From JAVSMW01 sp032027005 (GTDB lineage: Bacteria > Bacillota > Thermincolia > Thermincolales > UBA2595): a DNA stretch of 64,000 nucleotides. Shown here one piece after another: positions 1-7,964 of this stretch (position 1 is the stretch's first letter; each line of letters opens with the position of its first letter). The notes beneath the pieces are model-generated. The model was not told the DNA's origin and did not search any database. It saw nothing but the letters and a program-made list of their open reading frames with translations. The stretch covers positions 25,594 to 89,593 of the forward strand of contig JAVSMW010000015.1 in assembly GCA_032027005.1 (NCBI GenBank), read 5' to 3'. The translations under genes were made by a program, and so were the position numbers.

Positions 1-375
1 GATTTTTTCGAAAAAGGGATAAAATATTTAAAACCGATGATTCTTAAACATGTGGCAGATGCCACCGGTCTGCATGAATCCACTGTGAGCAGGGCCACAT
101 CCAATAAATATATGCAAACCCCCAAAGGTCTGTTTGAACTGAAATTTTTCTTTTCCAGCGGAATTTCACATATCCAGGGTTCTGCGGTATCTTCTGAAGC
201 GGTGAAGAAAATTATCAGGGAATTGATAGATGCAGAAGATTCGCAGAAGCCTCTCAGTGACCAAAAAATTGCAGATATCCTGCAGGATAAGGGTATGGAT
301 ATTTCAAGACGGACTGTGGCAAAATATCGTGATGAAACAGGGATTCTTTCTTCAGCCCGGAGGCGTCGGTACTAG
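1..375 (+). CDS. rpoN: RNA polymerase sigma-54 factor, C-terminal part
   Basis: The reading frame is open from the first base, so the gene begins outside the window; what remains is the last 124 codons. Sigma-54 directs RNA polymerase to -24/-12 promoters that need AAA+ activators. The sequence shows the helix-turn-helix (VADATGLHESTVSRATSNKY) and, near the end, the RpoN box as SRRTVAKYRD, followed by a basic tail. An internal ATG at 37 is not the start, because family homology continues upstream of it (FEKGIKYLKPM). In clostridia rpoN commonly precedes cggR, as here. The fold and the identity are clear. Confidence 0.95.
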   Translation, partial: DFFEKGIKYLKPMILKHVADATGLHESTVSRATSNKYMQTPKGLFELKFFFSSGISHIQGSAVSSEAVKKIIRELIDAEDSQKPLSDQKIADILQDKGMDISRRTVAKYRDETGILSSARRRRY

Positions 376-495
376 TTTGTTTTTTTACGACATATATTTA
401 CAAGAAACTCATGGTTAAAAAAGAGGATTTTACCATGGAACCGGAGAATTATTATTCTGCTTTGAGAGAAATTTTTCGCTTAATTTTGAGTTTAC

Positions 496-533
496 CGGGA
501 CGTGAAATTGTACCCTGGGACACGAAATGACCA
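496..533 (+). promoter_or_regulatory. Tandem CggR operator
   Basis: Two direct repeats, CGGGACGTGAAATTG and TGGGACACGAAATGAC, begin at 496 and 516, so the period is 20 bp. The well-studied Bacillus subtilis CggR operator has two CGGGAC half-sites with the same 20-bp period, between the promoter and cggR. The site lies 25 bp before the cggR start. By analogy CggR represses the whole glycolytic operon from here, relieved by fructose-1,6-bisphosphate. I did not find a convincing -35/-10 pair upstream of it. Confidence 0.85.
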
Positions 534-557
534 GCCGCCTTCAAAGGGAGCGGGAAA

Positions 558-1583
558 ATGAGAGATATTATCAGTCTGCAGCAAAAGATTGTGCCTGAAT
601 TAATAGAACTAATGGAAAGAAGATATACTATATTGCGATATGTTTCTCACTCCCAGCCGGTAGGCAGGCGTTTACTTGCCAACGGATTGAAGATGGGTGA
701 AAGGATTGTCCGCTCTGAACTTGAATTTCTTAAAAACCAGGGGCTCCTTGGAGGGGATGTAAGTGGTGTCAGGCTCACTGATGAAGGTACGCTCTTGGTC
801 CACGAACTGGCTGATTTTATTAAATGTATGAGGGGTTTGGCCGATCTCGAAGCCCGTCTGAAAGAACAGTTGGGGCTTAGTCAAGTGGTCGTAGTACCGG
901 GGAATTCGGATGAGGATGAGCTGGTCAAAAAGGAACTGGGCAGAGTAGCTGCCAGATGCCTTTTGGATAATATGCAGGGAGCGAGTACCGTAGCAGTTAC
1001 CGGAGGCACCACGGTATGGGAAGTAGCTGAAGCCGTTCCGGCATCAAACGCACCCCATCATATCCTGTTTGTCCCCGCTCGCGGAGGTTTGGGGGAAGAT
1101 GTAGAAATCCAGGCAAATTCAATTGCAGCCAAAATTGCCAAAAAGCTGGCAGCAACTTATCGCCTGCTGCATGTCCCTGACAATATCGGTGAAGACGCAG
1201 TCAAATCACTCAGTAAAGATCTGCATATTCAAGAAGTTATAACAACCATCAAGTCAGCCGATATTTTAATTCACGGCATCGGTAATGCCGGGGAATTATC
1301 TGTCAACCGTGGCGATGCTCCGGAGACAACCCGTGAGTTAATGGCAGCCGGGGCTGTCGGGGAAGCTTTTGGCCACTATTTTGCCAAAGACGGGACTATT
1401 GTGAGAACTATCCACAGCCTGGGGGTACGCCTGAATGATCTGAAGAATATTGGCCATGTAATAGGGGTTGCCGGTGGCCAAAAGAAAGCTGCAGCTATTA
1501 TGGCAGTGATGTCAAATGGGTTTGAAACTGTTCTGATCACAGATGAAGCGGCCGGAAAAGCTATTCTGGCTATAGCAAAGTAA
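558..1583 (+). CDS. cggR: Central glycolytic genes regulator CggR (SorC/DeoR family)
   Basis: 341 residues, full length for the family. The N-terminal ~90 residues form a winged-helix DNA-binding domain (MERRYTILRYVSHSQPVGRR...). The rest is the SorC-type sugar-binding domain, with glycine-rich TGGTTVWEVAEAV and VPARGGLGEDVEIQANSIA, which bind phosphorylated sugars in homologues. It represses the gap operon and is released by fructose-1,6-bisphosphate in Bacillus. The ATG at 558 is preceded by GGGAGCGGGAAA. It is the first gene of the glycolytic cluster and has a matching operator just upstream, so autoregulation is likely. Confidence 0.93.
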   Translation: MRDIISLQQKIVPELIELMERRYTILRYVSHSQPVGRRLLANGLKMGERIVRSELEFLKNQGLLGGDVSGVRLTDEGTLLVHELADFIKCMRGLADLEARLKEQLGLSQVVVVPGNSDEDELVKKELGRVAARCLLDNMQGASTVAVTGGTTVWEVAEAVPASNAPHHILFVPARGGLGEDVEIQANSIAAKIAKKLAATYRLLHVPDNIGEDAVKSLSKDLHIQEVITTIKSADILIHGIGNAGELSVNRGDAPETTRELMAAGAVGEAFGHYFAKDGTIVRTIHSLGVRLNDLKNIGHVIGVAGGQKKAAAIMAVMSNGFETVLITDEAAGKAILAIAK

Positions 1584-1590
1584 TAACTAT

Positions 1591-1630
1591 AAGGCTTAAA
1601 GCCTTAAGAATATAGGAAAGTTAATTTCCT
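1591..1630 (+). other. Two small hairpins in the cggR-gapA spacer
   Basis: AAGGCTT and AAGCCTT pair around one base (1591-1605), and AGGAAA and TTTCCT pair across five bases (1614-1630). No T-tract follows, so these are not terminators. In B. subtilis the cggR-gapA transcript is cut between the genes, giving a more stable gapA message; these stems could mark such a processing site. That last step is inference. Confidence 0.4.
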
Positions 1631-1666
1631 GAAAATTACAAATTTAATTTTAGGGAGGAATATGTT

Positions 1667-2674
1667 ATGACAGTAAAAGTAGGAATTAACGGGTTTGGAC
1701 GCATTGGAAGGCTGGTTTTCAGGGCAGCCTTCAATAATCCCAGGATTGAGATTACAGCAATTAACGACCTCACTGATGCCAAAACCCTGGCTCACCTCTT
1801 AAAGTATGATTCGGTTCACGGTATTTTTGATGCAGAAGTAAAAGCAATTGACGGGGCTATATTGGTTAATGGCAAGGAAGTCAAGGTTATTGCGGAGAGA
1901 GATCCGGCCAACCTGCCCTGGAAACAGCTGGGGGTGCAAATCGCCGTTGAGTCCACCGGCAGGTTTACAAACCGAGCTGATGCAGCCAAACACCTGGAAG
2001 CCGGGGCTAAAAAGGTTATTATTTCCGCTCCTGCCAAAGAGGAAGACATTACTATTGTACTTGGAGTAAACGAGGATAAATATGATCCGGCCAGCCATCA
2101 CGTGATTTCCAACGCCTCCTGCACAACCAACTGTCTGGCTCCTTTTGCCAAGGTTGTCCATGAAAAGTTCGGTATAGTCAAAGGTCTGATGACCACTGTT
2201 CATGCCTATACCAATGACCAGAATATCCTGGATCTGCCTCATAAAGACCTGCGCAGGGCCAGGGCTGCGGGTATGTCCATTATTCCGACCACCACCGGGG
2301 CGGCAAAAGCTGTAGCTTTGGTACTGCCTGAACTGAAAGGCAAACTCAACGGCTTTGCCATGAGAGTGCCAACACCTAACGTTTCTGTTGTTGACCTGGT
2401 AGCTGAGCTGAAGACCTCAACCACCGCTGAAGAAATTAATGCCGCCCTGAAGGCTGCTGCAGAGAATGAACTGAAAGGTATTCTGCAGTACTGTGAAGAT
2501 CCCCTGGTCTCCAAAGACTTTAATGGCAACAGCCATTCCTCTATAGTCGATGCTCCTTCAACGATGGTTATTGAAGGCAATATGGCCAAAATTGTCTCCT
2601 GGTATGATAACGAGTGGGGCTATTCCAACAGGGTTGTGGACCTGATTGCTTATATTGCCGGGAAAGGCCTGTAA
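1667..2674 (+). CDS. gapA: Glyceraldehyde-3-phosphate dehydrogenase, type I
   Basis: Oxidises glyceraldehyde-3-phosphate to 1,3-bisphosphoglycerate with NAD. 335 residues, the standard length. NAD-binding GFGRIGRLVFRAA is at the N-terminus, the catalytic cysteine sits in SNASCTTNCLAP (about residue 152), and the C-terminal YDNEWGYSNRVVDL is present. The ATG is preceded by AGGGAGGAATATGTT. Its cytosolic glycolytic role is certain from sequence. It follows cggR by 83 bp and precedes pgk by 21 bp, as in other Firmicute gap operons. Confidence 0.98.
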   Translation: MTVKVGINGFGRIGRLVFRAAFNNPRIEITAINDLTDAKTLAHLLKYDSVHGIFDAEVKAIDGAILVNGKEVKVIAERDPANLPWKQLGVQIAVESTGRFTNRADAAKHLEAGAKKVIISAPAKEEDITIVLGVNEDKYDPASHHVISNASCTTNCLAPFAKVVHEKFGIVKGLMTTVHAYTNDQNILDLPHKDLRRARAAGMSIIPTTTGAAKAVALVLPELKGKLNGFAMRVPTPNVSVVDLVAELKTSTTAEEINAALKAAAENELKGILQYCEDPLVSKDFNGNSHSSIVDAPSTMVIEGNMAKIVSWYDNEWGYSNRVVDLIAYIAGKGL

Positions 2675-2695
2675 TAAGCCGGAGGGAGTGTACTA

Positions 2696-3883
2696 ATGAA
2701 TATCAATACGGTTAAAGATTTGGATGTCAAAGGTAAACGGGTGTTTGTCAGGGTAGATTTTAATGTACCCTTAAACGACGACAGGGCTGTTACTGACGAT
2801 ACAAGAATCAGGGCGGCTGTTCCTACCATAGACTATCTGACGGGTAAGGGTGCCCGGGTGATTCTGGCTTCTCATCTTGGACGCCCTAAAGGGCAGGTCA
2901 ATGAAAAATATTCCCTGGCGCCGGTAGCAGCTAAACTGAGTGAAATTATGGGGCAATCCATTGCCTTCGCTAAAGACTGTATTGGGGAGGAAGCCCGCAA
3001 AGTTGTTGACGGCCTCAAGGACGGCGAGGTGGCCCTTTTGGAAAACCTCAGGTTTCATGCTGAGGAAGAAAAAAACGAGCCTGGTTTTGTCCAAGAGCTG
3101 GCTAGTCTAGCAGATGCCTATGTCAATGATGCTTTCGGCGCTGCCCACCGGGCCCATGCCTCAACTGCAGGGATTGCCGGACATCTGCCGTCAGCGGCAG
3201 GGCTCCTGATGGAAAAGGAAGTGGAATATCTCAGCAAGGCTCTGGCTGACCCGGTGAAGCCCTTTGCTGCTATTATTGGCGGAGCTAAAGTTACTGACAA
3301 AATCGGAGTTATCGAGAACCTGTTGGATAAGGTTGATACCCTGATTATCGGCGGGGGTATGGCCAATACTTTTCTGAAAGCCCAGGGGTATAATCTGGGT
3401 AAATCCCTGGTTGAGGAAGATAAGACCGGTTTGGCCAAAGAAACTTTGGCAAAGGCTGCTGCCAAAGGTGTTCAATTATTGCTGCCGACCGATTTAATTA
3501 TTGCGGAAAAGGTTTCTCCTGATGCAGATCATAAAACTGTAGCCAAGGATCAGATTCCTGCCGAGTGGGCGGCAGTTGATATCGGCCCCGAAAGTGCGCG
3601 CATTTTTGCGGATGCTGTCAGGGAAGCAAATACTATTGTCTGGAACGGTCCCATGGGGGTTTTTGAAATGGAGCCCTTTGCCAAAGGCACTGAGGCTGTG
3701 GCCAAGGCTGTGGCGGCATCGGGCGGCACATCCATCGTCGGGGGCGGTGACTCGGTAGCGGCTGTTAAAAAAATGGGAGTAAGTGCAGAGATAAGCCATA
3801 TTTCCACAGGCGGCGGTGCTTCCCTGGAATTCCTTGAAGGTAAAGAACTGCCGGGAATCAAGGCTCTGGAGAGAAGGAGTTGA
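2696..3883 (+). CDS. pgk: Phosphoglycerate kinase
   Basis: Transfers phosphate from 1,3-bisphosphoglycerate to ADP. 395 residues, full length. The N-terminal substrate domain shows VRVDFNVPLND and SHLGRPKG, the hinge region and basic residues are conserved (ENLRFHAEEEKNE), and the C-terminal nucleotide domain carries GGGDSVAAV. SD sequence CGGAGGGAGTG lies before the ATG. It is four bases from tpiA downstream, so translational coupling is likely. Confidence 0.98.
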   Translation: MNINTVKDLDVKGKRVFVRVDFNVPLNDDRAVTDDTRIRAAVPTIDYLTGKGARVILASHLGRPKGQVNEKYSLAPVAAKLSEIMGQSIAFAKDCIGEEARKVVDGLKDGEVALLENLRFHAEEEKNEPGFVQELASLADAYVNDAFGAAHRAHASTAGIAGHLPSAAGLLMEKEVEYLSKALADPVKPFAAIIGGAKVTDKIGVIENLLDKVDTLIIGGGMANTFLKAQGYNLGKSLVEEDKTGLAKETLAKAAAKGVQLLLPTDLIIAEKVSPDADHKTVAKDQIPAEWAAVDIGPESARIFADAVREANTIVWNGPMGVFEMEPFAKGTEAVAKAVAASGGTSIVGGGDSVAAVKKMGVSAEISHISTGGGASLEFLEGKELPGIKALERRS

Positions 3884-3887
3884 TATA

Positions 3888-4664
3888 ATGCGCAAACCCA
3901 TCATCGCGGGGAACTGGAAAATGCATAAAACTGTACAAGAAGCCAAAGCACTAGTCACTGAACTCAGCGCCGAGCTAAAAGATGTCGGTGATGTTGAAAT
4001 AGTCGTTTGCCCGCCCTTTACGGCCCTGAATGCTGTGCTTGCCACCGCCCAGGGGACAAATGTCGCCGTAGGGGCGCAAAATATGCACTGGGAAGACCAG
4101 GGGGCCTATACCGGCGAGGTTTCACCGGTCATGCTCAGGGAAATGGGCTGTAAATATGTAATTATCGGCCATTCTGAACGCCGGGAATATTTTGCCGAAA
4201 CTGACGAAAATGTTAACAAAAAAACCAAAGCCGCCTTCAAACACGGCCTGCTGCCTATTGTTTGTGTCGGAGAAAAGTTAGACCACAGAGAACAGGGGAT
4301 CACTGAGCAGATTGTTAAAGCTCAGGTCCAAGGCGGCCTTGCCGGCCTCGAAAAAGATCAGGTGGCCCAGCTTGTGGTGGCCTATGAGCCAGTTTGGGCC
4401 ATCGGCACGGGTAAAACAGCTTCTGACGATGACGCCCAACAGGTCATTGGTTTTATCAGGGGCGTTATCACAGAGATGTACGGTCAGGAACCGGCTGGAC
4501 AGGTTCGTATTCAGTATGGCGGCAGTGTCAAGCCTGATAACATTTCCGGATTGATGCAGCAAAAAGACATAGATGGCGCCCTGGTAGGCGGTGCCAGCTT
4601 AGATGTCCGGAATTTTGCCGGGATTGTTAAACGTAGTGGAGAGTGGAGAGTGGGGAGTGAGTAG
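3888..4664 (+). CDS. tpiA: Triosephosphate isomerase
   Basis: Interconverts dihydroxyacetone phosphate and glyceraldehyde-3-phosphate. The start chosen is ATG 3888 (MRKPIIAGNWKMHKT), with GAGAAGGAGT as the ribosome site; an in-frame extension back to 3816 overlaps pgk and is not needed. Catalytic Lys is in GNWKMHKT, His in GHSERREYF and Glu in AYEPVWAIGTG; phosphate loop YGGSVKP is present. Normal enzymes end near FAGIVK. Here the frame runs on into a repeat-rich stretch, which adds RSGEWRVGSE to the C-terminus. This tail is probably a passive result of the repeat (see 4632-4741). Confidence 0.97.
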   Translation: MRKPIIAGNWKMHKTVQEAKALVTELSAELKDVGDVEIVVCPPFTALNAVLATAQGTNVAVGAQNMHWEDQGAYTGEVSPVMLREMGCKYVIIGHSERREYFAETDENVNKKTKAAFKHGLLPIVCVGEKLDHREQGITEQIVKAQVQGGLAGLEKDQVAQLVVAYEPVWAIGTGKTASDDDAQQVIGFIRGVITEMYGQEPAGQVRIQYGGSVKPDNISGLMQQKDIDGALVGGASLDVRNFAGIVKRSGEWRVGSE

Positions 4665-4741
4665 TGGGTAGAAAAAAGGCGAGTTAGGGAACACTAACCA
4701 CTGACCGCTCACCACTCATCACTCACCACTCCCCACTACAA
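4632..4741. repeat. AGTGG/CCACT word-rich foldback between tpiA and gpmI
   Basis: The left part is made of short GTGG, GAGTGG and GAGTGAG words (4636-4671), and the right part of their complements, CACTAACCACT, CTCACCACTC and ACTCCCCACTAC (4689-4740), so the region folds back imperfectly around an A-rich centre (GAAAAAAGGCGAG). The left arm overlaps the last codons of tpiA. A related set of words recurs at 12455-12535. There is no terminal T-run, so a terminator is unlikely inside this operon. Confidence 0.6.
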
Positions 4742-4765
4742 TGAATCAGGGAGGTGGCGTTATTA

Positions 4766-6313
4766 GTGGCGGCTGACCGAAAACCGTTAATGTTATTAAT
4801 CCTGGATGGCTGGGGAATTAGCCGGGAAAAAGAGGGAAATGCAGTCGCTCAGGCCAATACCCCCTATTTTGACAGCTTGATCTCTACATATCCTAATACC
4901 TTCCTGCAGGCCGGAGGTGAAGATGCCGGGCTGCCGGAAGGCCAAATGGGAAATTCAGAGGTGGGTCACCTTAATATTGGAGCAGGCCGGATAGTCTATC
5001 AGGACTTTACCCGGATTTCGAAATCCATCCGGGAAGGTGAATTTTTCAGCAACGAGGTTCTCCTGGCAGCTTTAAAAAATGCACGGGAAAAGGGGACTGC
5101 CCTGCATTTGATCGGTCTGCTTTCCGACGGTGGTGTGCACAGTCATATTACCCACCTTTATGCTTTGCTGGAAATGGCCAAGCAGTGCGGGCTGTCAAGA
5201 GTCTTTGTCCATGCCCTGCTGGATGGGCGTGATGTACCCCCGGCCAATGCCAGGGAATACATTGATGCTTTGGAAAACAAATTTAAAGAGCTGGGCATCG
5301 GGGCTATCGCCACTGTGATGGGGCGTTATTATGCCATGGACCGTGACAAGAGATGGGACAGGGTTGAAAAAGCATATCATGCCATGACTTTAGGGGAGGG
5401 CTTAAAAGCAACCCTGGCCTCAGGGGCCGTTGCCCGTTCATATGAAGAAGGCAATACAGATGAATTTGTGCTGCCCACAGTTATCAGTAAGCCGCCAGGG
5501 CAGCCGGTGGGCGTAATAAGTGACGGGGATTCGGTTATTTTCTTTAATTTCCGCCCTGACAGGGCCAGGGAAATTACCAGAGCCTTCGTAGATGAAGATT
5601 TTACCGGTTTTCCACGCCGGCCGGGTTTTCCCAAAGTTCATTATGTGTGCATGACACAATATGACAAGACTATTAATGCCCCTGTTGCCTTCAGACCGCA
5701 GACCCTGGCCAATACCCTGGGGGAATACCTCGGCAGGCAGGGACTTAGGCAGCTCAGGATTGCCGAAACTGAGAAATATGCTCATGTGACCTTCTTTTTC
5801 AACGGGGGGGTAGAGCCCCCCAATGAGGGCGAGGAACGGATTCTGATCCCTTCTCCCAAAGTGGCCACCTATGACATTAAGCCTGAAATGAGTGCTTATG
5901 AGGTAACCGAGGCGGTACTTAAGGAGATTGATGCAGATACGTTTGACGTTATAATTCAAAACTTTGCCAATCCTGATATGGTGGGGCATACAGGTGTGAT
6001 GGAAGCTGCAGTTAAAGCAGTGGAGGTCATTGATGATTGTTTGTCCAGGATAGTGGAAAAGGTGAAAGCCCGGAATGGCATCGTATTAATTACGGCAGAC
6101 CATGGGAATGCTGAGCAAATGGTTGATGCCGGGGATGGGCAGCCTTTTACCGCCCATACAACGAACCCGGTCCCCTTTATTTATATTGATGACCGGCATA
6201 AAAATGCCAGGCTCAAGGAAGGCCGGCTGGAAGACATAGCTCCTACCATGCTCAGGCTGCTGGGACTTGAGATACCTGCAGAGATGACGGGTAAGCCCCT
6301 GATAGGCAGGTAA
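4766..6313 (+). CDS. gpmI: 2,3-bisphosphoglycerate-independent phosphoglycerate mutase
   Basis: Interconverts 3- and 2-phosphoglycerate using two Mn ions. About 515 residues, normal for iPGM. I place the start at GTG 4766 (MAADRKPLMLLILDGWG), since GGGAGGTG at 4749-4756 is a strong SD nine bases before it; the GTG at 4754 would lie inside the SD. Metal-binding LILDGWG and TADHGNAEQM are present, with the serine nucleophile in GNSEVGHLNIGAGR. It sits in the glycolytic operon between tpiA and eno. Confidence 0.96.
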   Translation: MAADRKPLMLLILDGWGISREKEGNAVAQANTPYFDSLISTYPNTFLQAGGEDAGLPEGQMGNSEVGHLNIGAGRIVYQDFTRISKSIREGEFFSNEVLLAALKNAREKGTALHLIGLLSDGGVHSHITHLYALLEMAKQCGLSRVFVHALLDGRDVPPANAREYIDALENKFKELGIGAIATVMGRYYAMDRDKRWDRVEKAYHAMTLGEGLKATLASGAVARSYEEGNTDEFVLPTVISKPPGQPVGVISDGDSVIFFNFRPDRAREITRAFVDEDFTGFPRRPGFPKVHYVCMTQYDKTINAPVAFRPQTLANTLGEYLGRQGLRQLRIAETEKYAHVTFFFNGGVEPPNEGEERILIPSPKVATYDIKPEMSAYEVTEAVLKEIDADTFDVIIQNFANPDMVGHTGVMEAAVKAVEVIDDCLSRIVEKVKARNGIVLITADHGNAEQMVDAGDGQPFTAHTTNPVPFIYIDDRHKNARLKEGRLEDIAPTMLRLLGLEIPAEMTGKPLIGR

Positions 6314-6373
6314 TGTTACGGGAAAAAGCGCTGGCATTTAGCGGGATGCTATAAAAATGGAGGTTATGCAAAA

Positions 6374-7657
6374 ATGACTATTATTAGTGATGTTTATGCC
6401 CGGGAAATTCTTGATTCACGCGGAAATCCCACAGTTGAGGTGGAAGTTATTTTAGAAGGCGGGGTTATGGGCAGAGCGGCAGTTCCCTCCGGGGCTTCCA
6501 CAGGTGCTCATGAAGCAGTGGAACTCCGTGATGGCGACAAGGGCCGTTATTTGGGTAAAGGGGTGCTGCAGGCTGTTGAAAATGTCAATACCATCATCGC
6601 TCCGGAAATTATTGGGTTTGATGCCCTGGATCAGGTCGGGGTGGACCGGATTCTCATTGACTTAGACGGTACCCCCAACAAAGGCCGCTTAGGTGCCAAT
6701 GCTATCCTTGGAGTATCCATGGCTGTAGCCAAGGCGGCGGCTAATGCCCTGGATCTGCCGTTATATAAGTATCTGGGCGGCATAAATGCCAAAGAACTGC
6801 CTGTACCCATGATGAACATTCTTAATGGAGGCAAGCATGCAGACAACAATGTGGATATTCAGGAATTTATGGTTATGCCCGTAGGAGCACCTAACTTTGC
6901 TGAAGGCTTAAGAATGTGCACCGAAGTCTTTCATAACCTGAAGTCGGTTTTGAAATCTAAAGGATTAAATACCGCAGTAGGTGATGAAGGTGGTTTTGCC
7001 CCGAACCTGAAATCAAATGAAGAGGCCCTGGCGGTTATTATGGAAGCAATCAACAAAGCAGGCTACAAGCCGGGCGAAGAGATTATGCTGGCCCTTGACG
7101 TAGCTGCTACAGAAATGTACAAAGATGGGAATTATGTCCTTGAAGGGGAAGGTAAAACCAAATCATCTGCAGAAATGATTGATTTTTATGAGGAAATGGC
7201 CAACAAGTATCCGATCATCTCCATTGAAGACGGCCTTTCGGAGGATGACTGGGAAGGCTGGCAGCAGATGACTGCCCGCCTGGGTAAGAAGCTGCAATTG
7301 GTCGGGGATGACCTCTTTGTAACCAATACCGAGCGATTAACCAGGGGGATTGAGACTGACACCGCCAACGCCATTCTGATTAAGGTTAATCAAATCGGTA
7401 CCCTGACGGAAACCTTTGATGCCATTGAAATGGCCAAACGAGCCGGTTTCACCGCTGTAGTCTCACACCGTTCCGGAGAGACCGAGGATGTAACTATCAC
7501 GGATATCGCCGTAGCTACTAACGCCGGACAGATTAAAACAGGCGCACCGTCGAGAACAGACCGGGTGGCCAAGTATAACCAGCTGCTTAGAATAGAGGAA
7601 GAACTTGGTGATGTTGCCCAGTACAAAGGAAGAAAGACATTTTATAACCTTAAATAA
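6374..7657 (+). CDS. eno: Enolase
   Basis: Dehydrates 2-phosphoglycerate to phosphoenolpyruvate. 427 residues, full length. The N-terminal signature AREILDSRGNPTVEVEV is present, as are metal ligands in LALDVAATEMY, SIEDGLSEDDWEGW and LVGDDLFVTN, and the catalytic lysine region LIKVNQIGTLTE with SHRSGETED. SD AATGGAGGTTATG lies before the ATG. It is the last gene of the glycolytic operon; a strong terminator follows. Confidence 0.98.
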   Translation: MTIISDVYAREILDSRGNPTVEVEVILEGGVMGRAAVPSGASTGAHEAVELRDGDKGRYLGKGVLQAVENVNTIIAPEIIGFDALDQVGVDRILIDLDGTPNKGRLGANAILGVSMAVAKAAANALDLPLYKYLGGINAKELPVPMMNILNGGKHADNNVDIQEFMVMPVGAPNFAEGLRMCTEVFHNLKSVLKSKGLNTAVGDEGGFAPNLKSNEEALAVIMEAINKAGYKPGEEIMLALDVAATEMYKDGNYVLEGEGKTKSSAEMIDFYEEMANKYPIISIEDGLSEDDWEGWQQMTARLGKKLQLVGDDLFVTNTERLTRGIETDTANAILIKVNQIGTLTETFDAIEMAKRAGFTAVVSHRSGETEDVTITDIAVATNAGQIKTGAPSRTDRVAKYNQLLRIEEELGDVAQYKGRKTFYNLK

Positions 7658-7680
7658 CACTTTCATAATAAAATAGTAAT

Positions 7681-7735
7681 AATAACAAGTCTGCAGTCAT
7701 AGAAGTATTAGGGGTGCAGACTTGTTATTCCTATT
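7681..7735 (+). terminator. Rho-independent terminator of the glycolytic operon
   Basis: A perfect 15-bp stem (7681-7695 with 7715-7729, AATAACAAGTCTGCA and its complement) is followed by CCTATTTTT. It lies 24 bp after the eno stop codon. Confidence 0.85.
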
Positions 7736-7785
7736 TTTGCTGTAGTCAAAAGGTTTTGAATCTTCTTGATATTGCCTGAATTATG

Positions 7786-7814
7786 TTGTTTTTTTATGTT
7801 TTCTATGGTATAAT
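7786..7814 (+). promoter_or_regulatory. Probable sigma-A promoter of hppA
   Basis: TTGTTT (7786-7791) and TATAAT (7809-7814) are separated by 17 bp. The predicted start of transcription near 7821 leaves a leader of about 145 nt before hppA. Confidence 0.65.
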
Positions 7815-7821
7815 TGACCAT

Positions 7822-7889
7822 CATGGGTTGAGCTGGTTTGGGGGTTGTAGACTACATATCAGGTTTACTTGTTTGACCGTCAGCCCATG
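7822..7889 (+). other. Structured 5' leader of hppA
   Basis: CATGGGTTGAG (7822-7832) can pair with GTCAGCCCATG (7879-7889), closing a ~46-nt loop that begins just past the predicted transcription start. About 75 further bases lie before the start codon. I could not match it to a riboswitch class I know; a regulatory role is only a suggestion. Confidence 0.4.
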
Positions 7890-7964
7890 TGAAAATAGGG
7901 GTTAGAGACAAAGCACCCCAGGGTTATCCTAAAATACAAAGTATGAGGAGAGTGAGAGTTTCCA

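Noticed and set aside
345..374. CCGGAGGCG at the end of rpoN, similar to the palindrome tip
   Set aside because: It encodes the conserved basic tail of RpoN and has no palindrome around it.
672..884. Minus-strand open frame inside cggR, and many similar frames inside other genes
   Set aside because: They lie wholly within well-supported genes, have no SD and no recognisable protein sequence.
3816..3887. Upstream in-frame extension of tpiA
   Set aside because: It overlaps pgk, and the SD and family N-terminus support ATG 3888.
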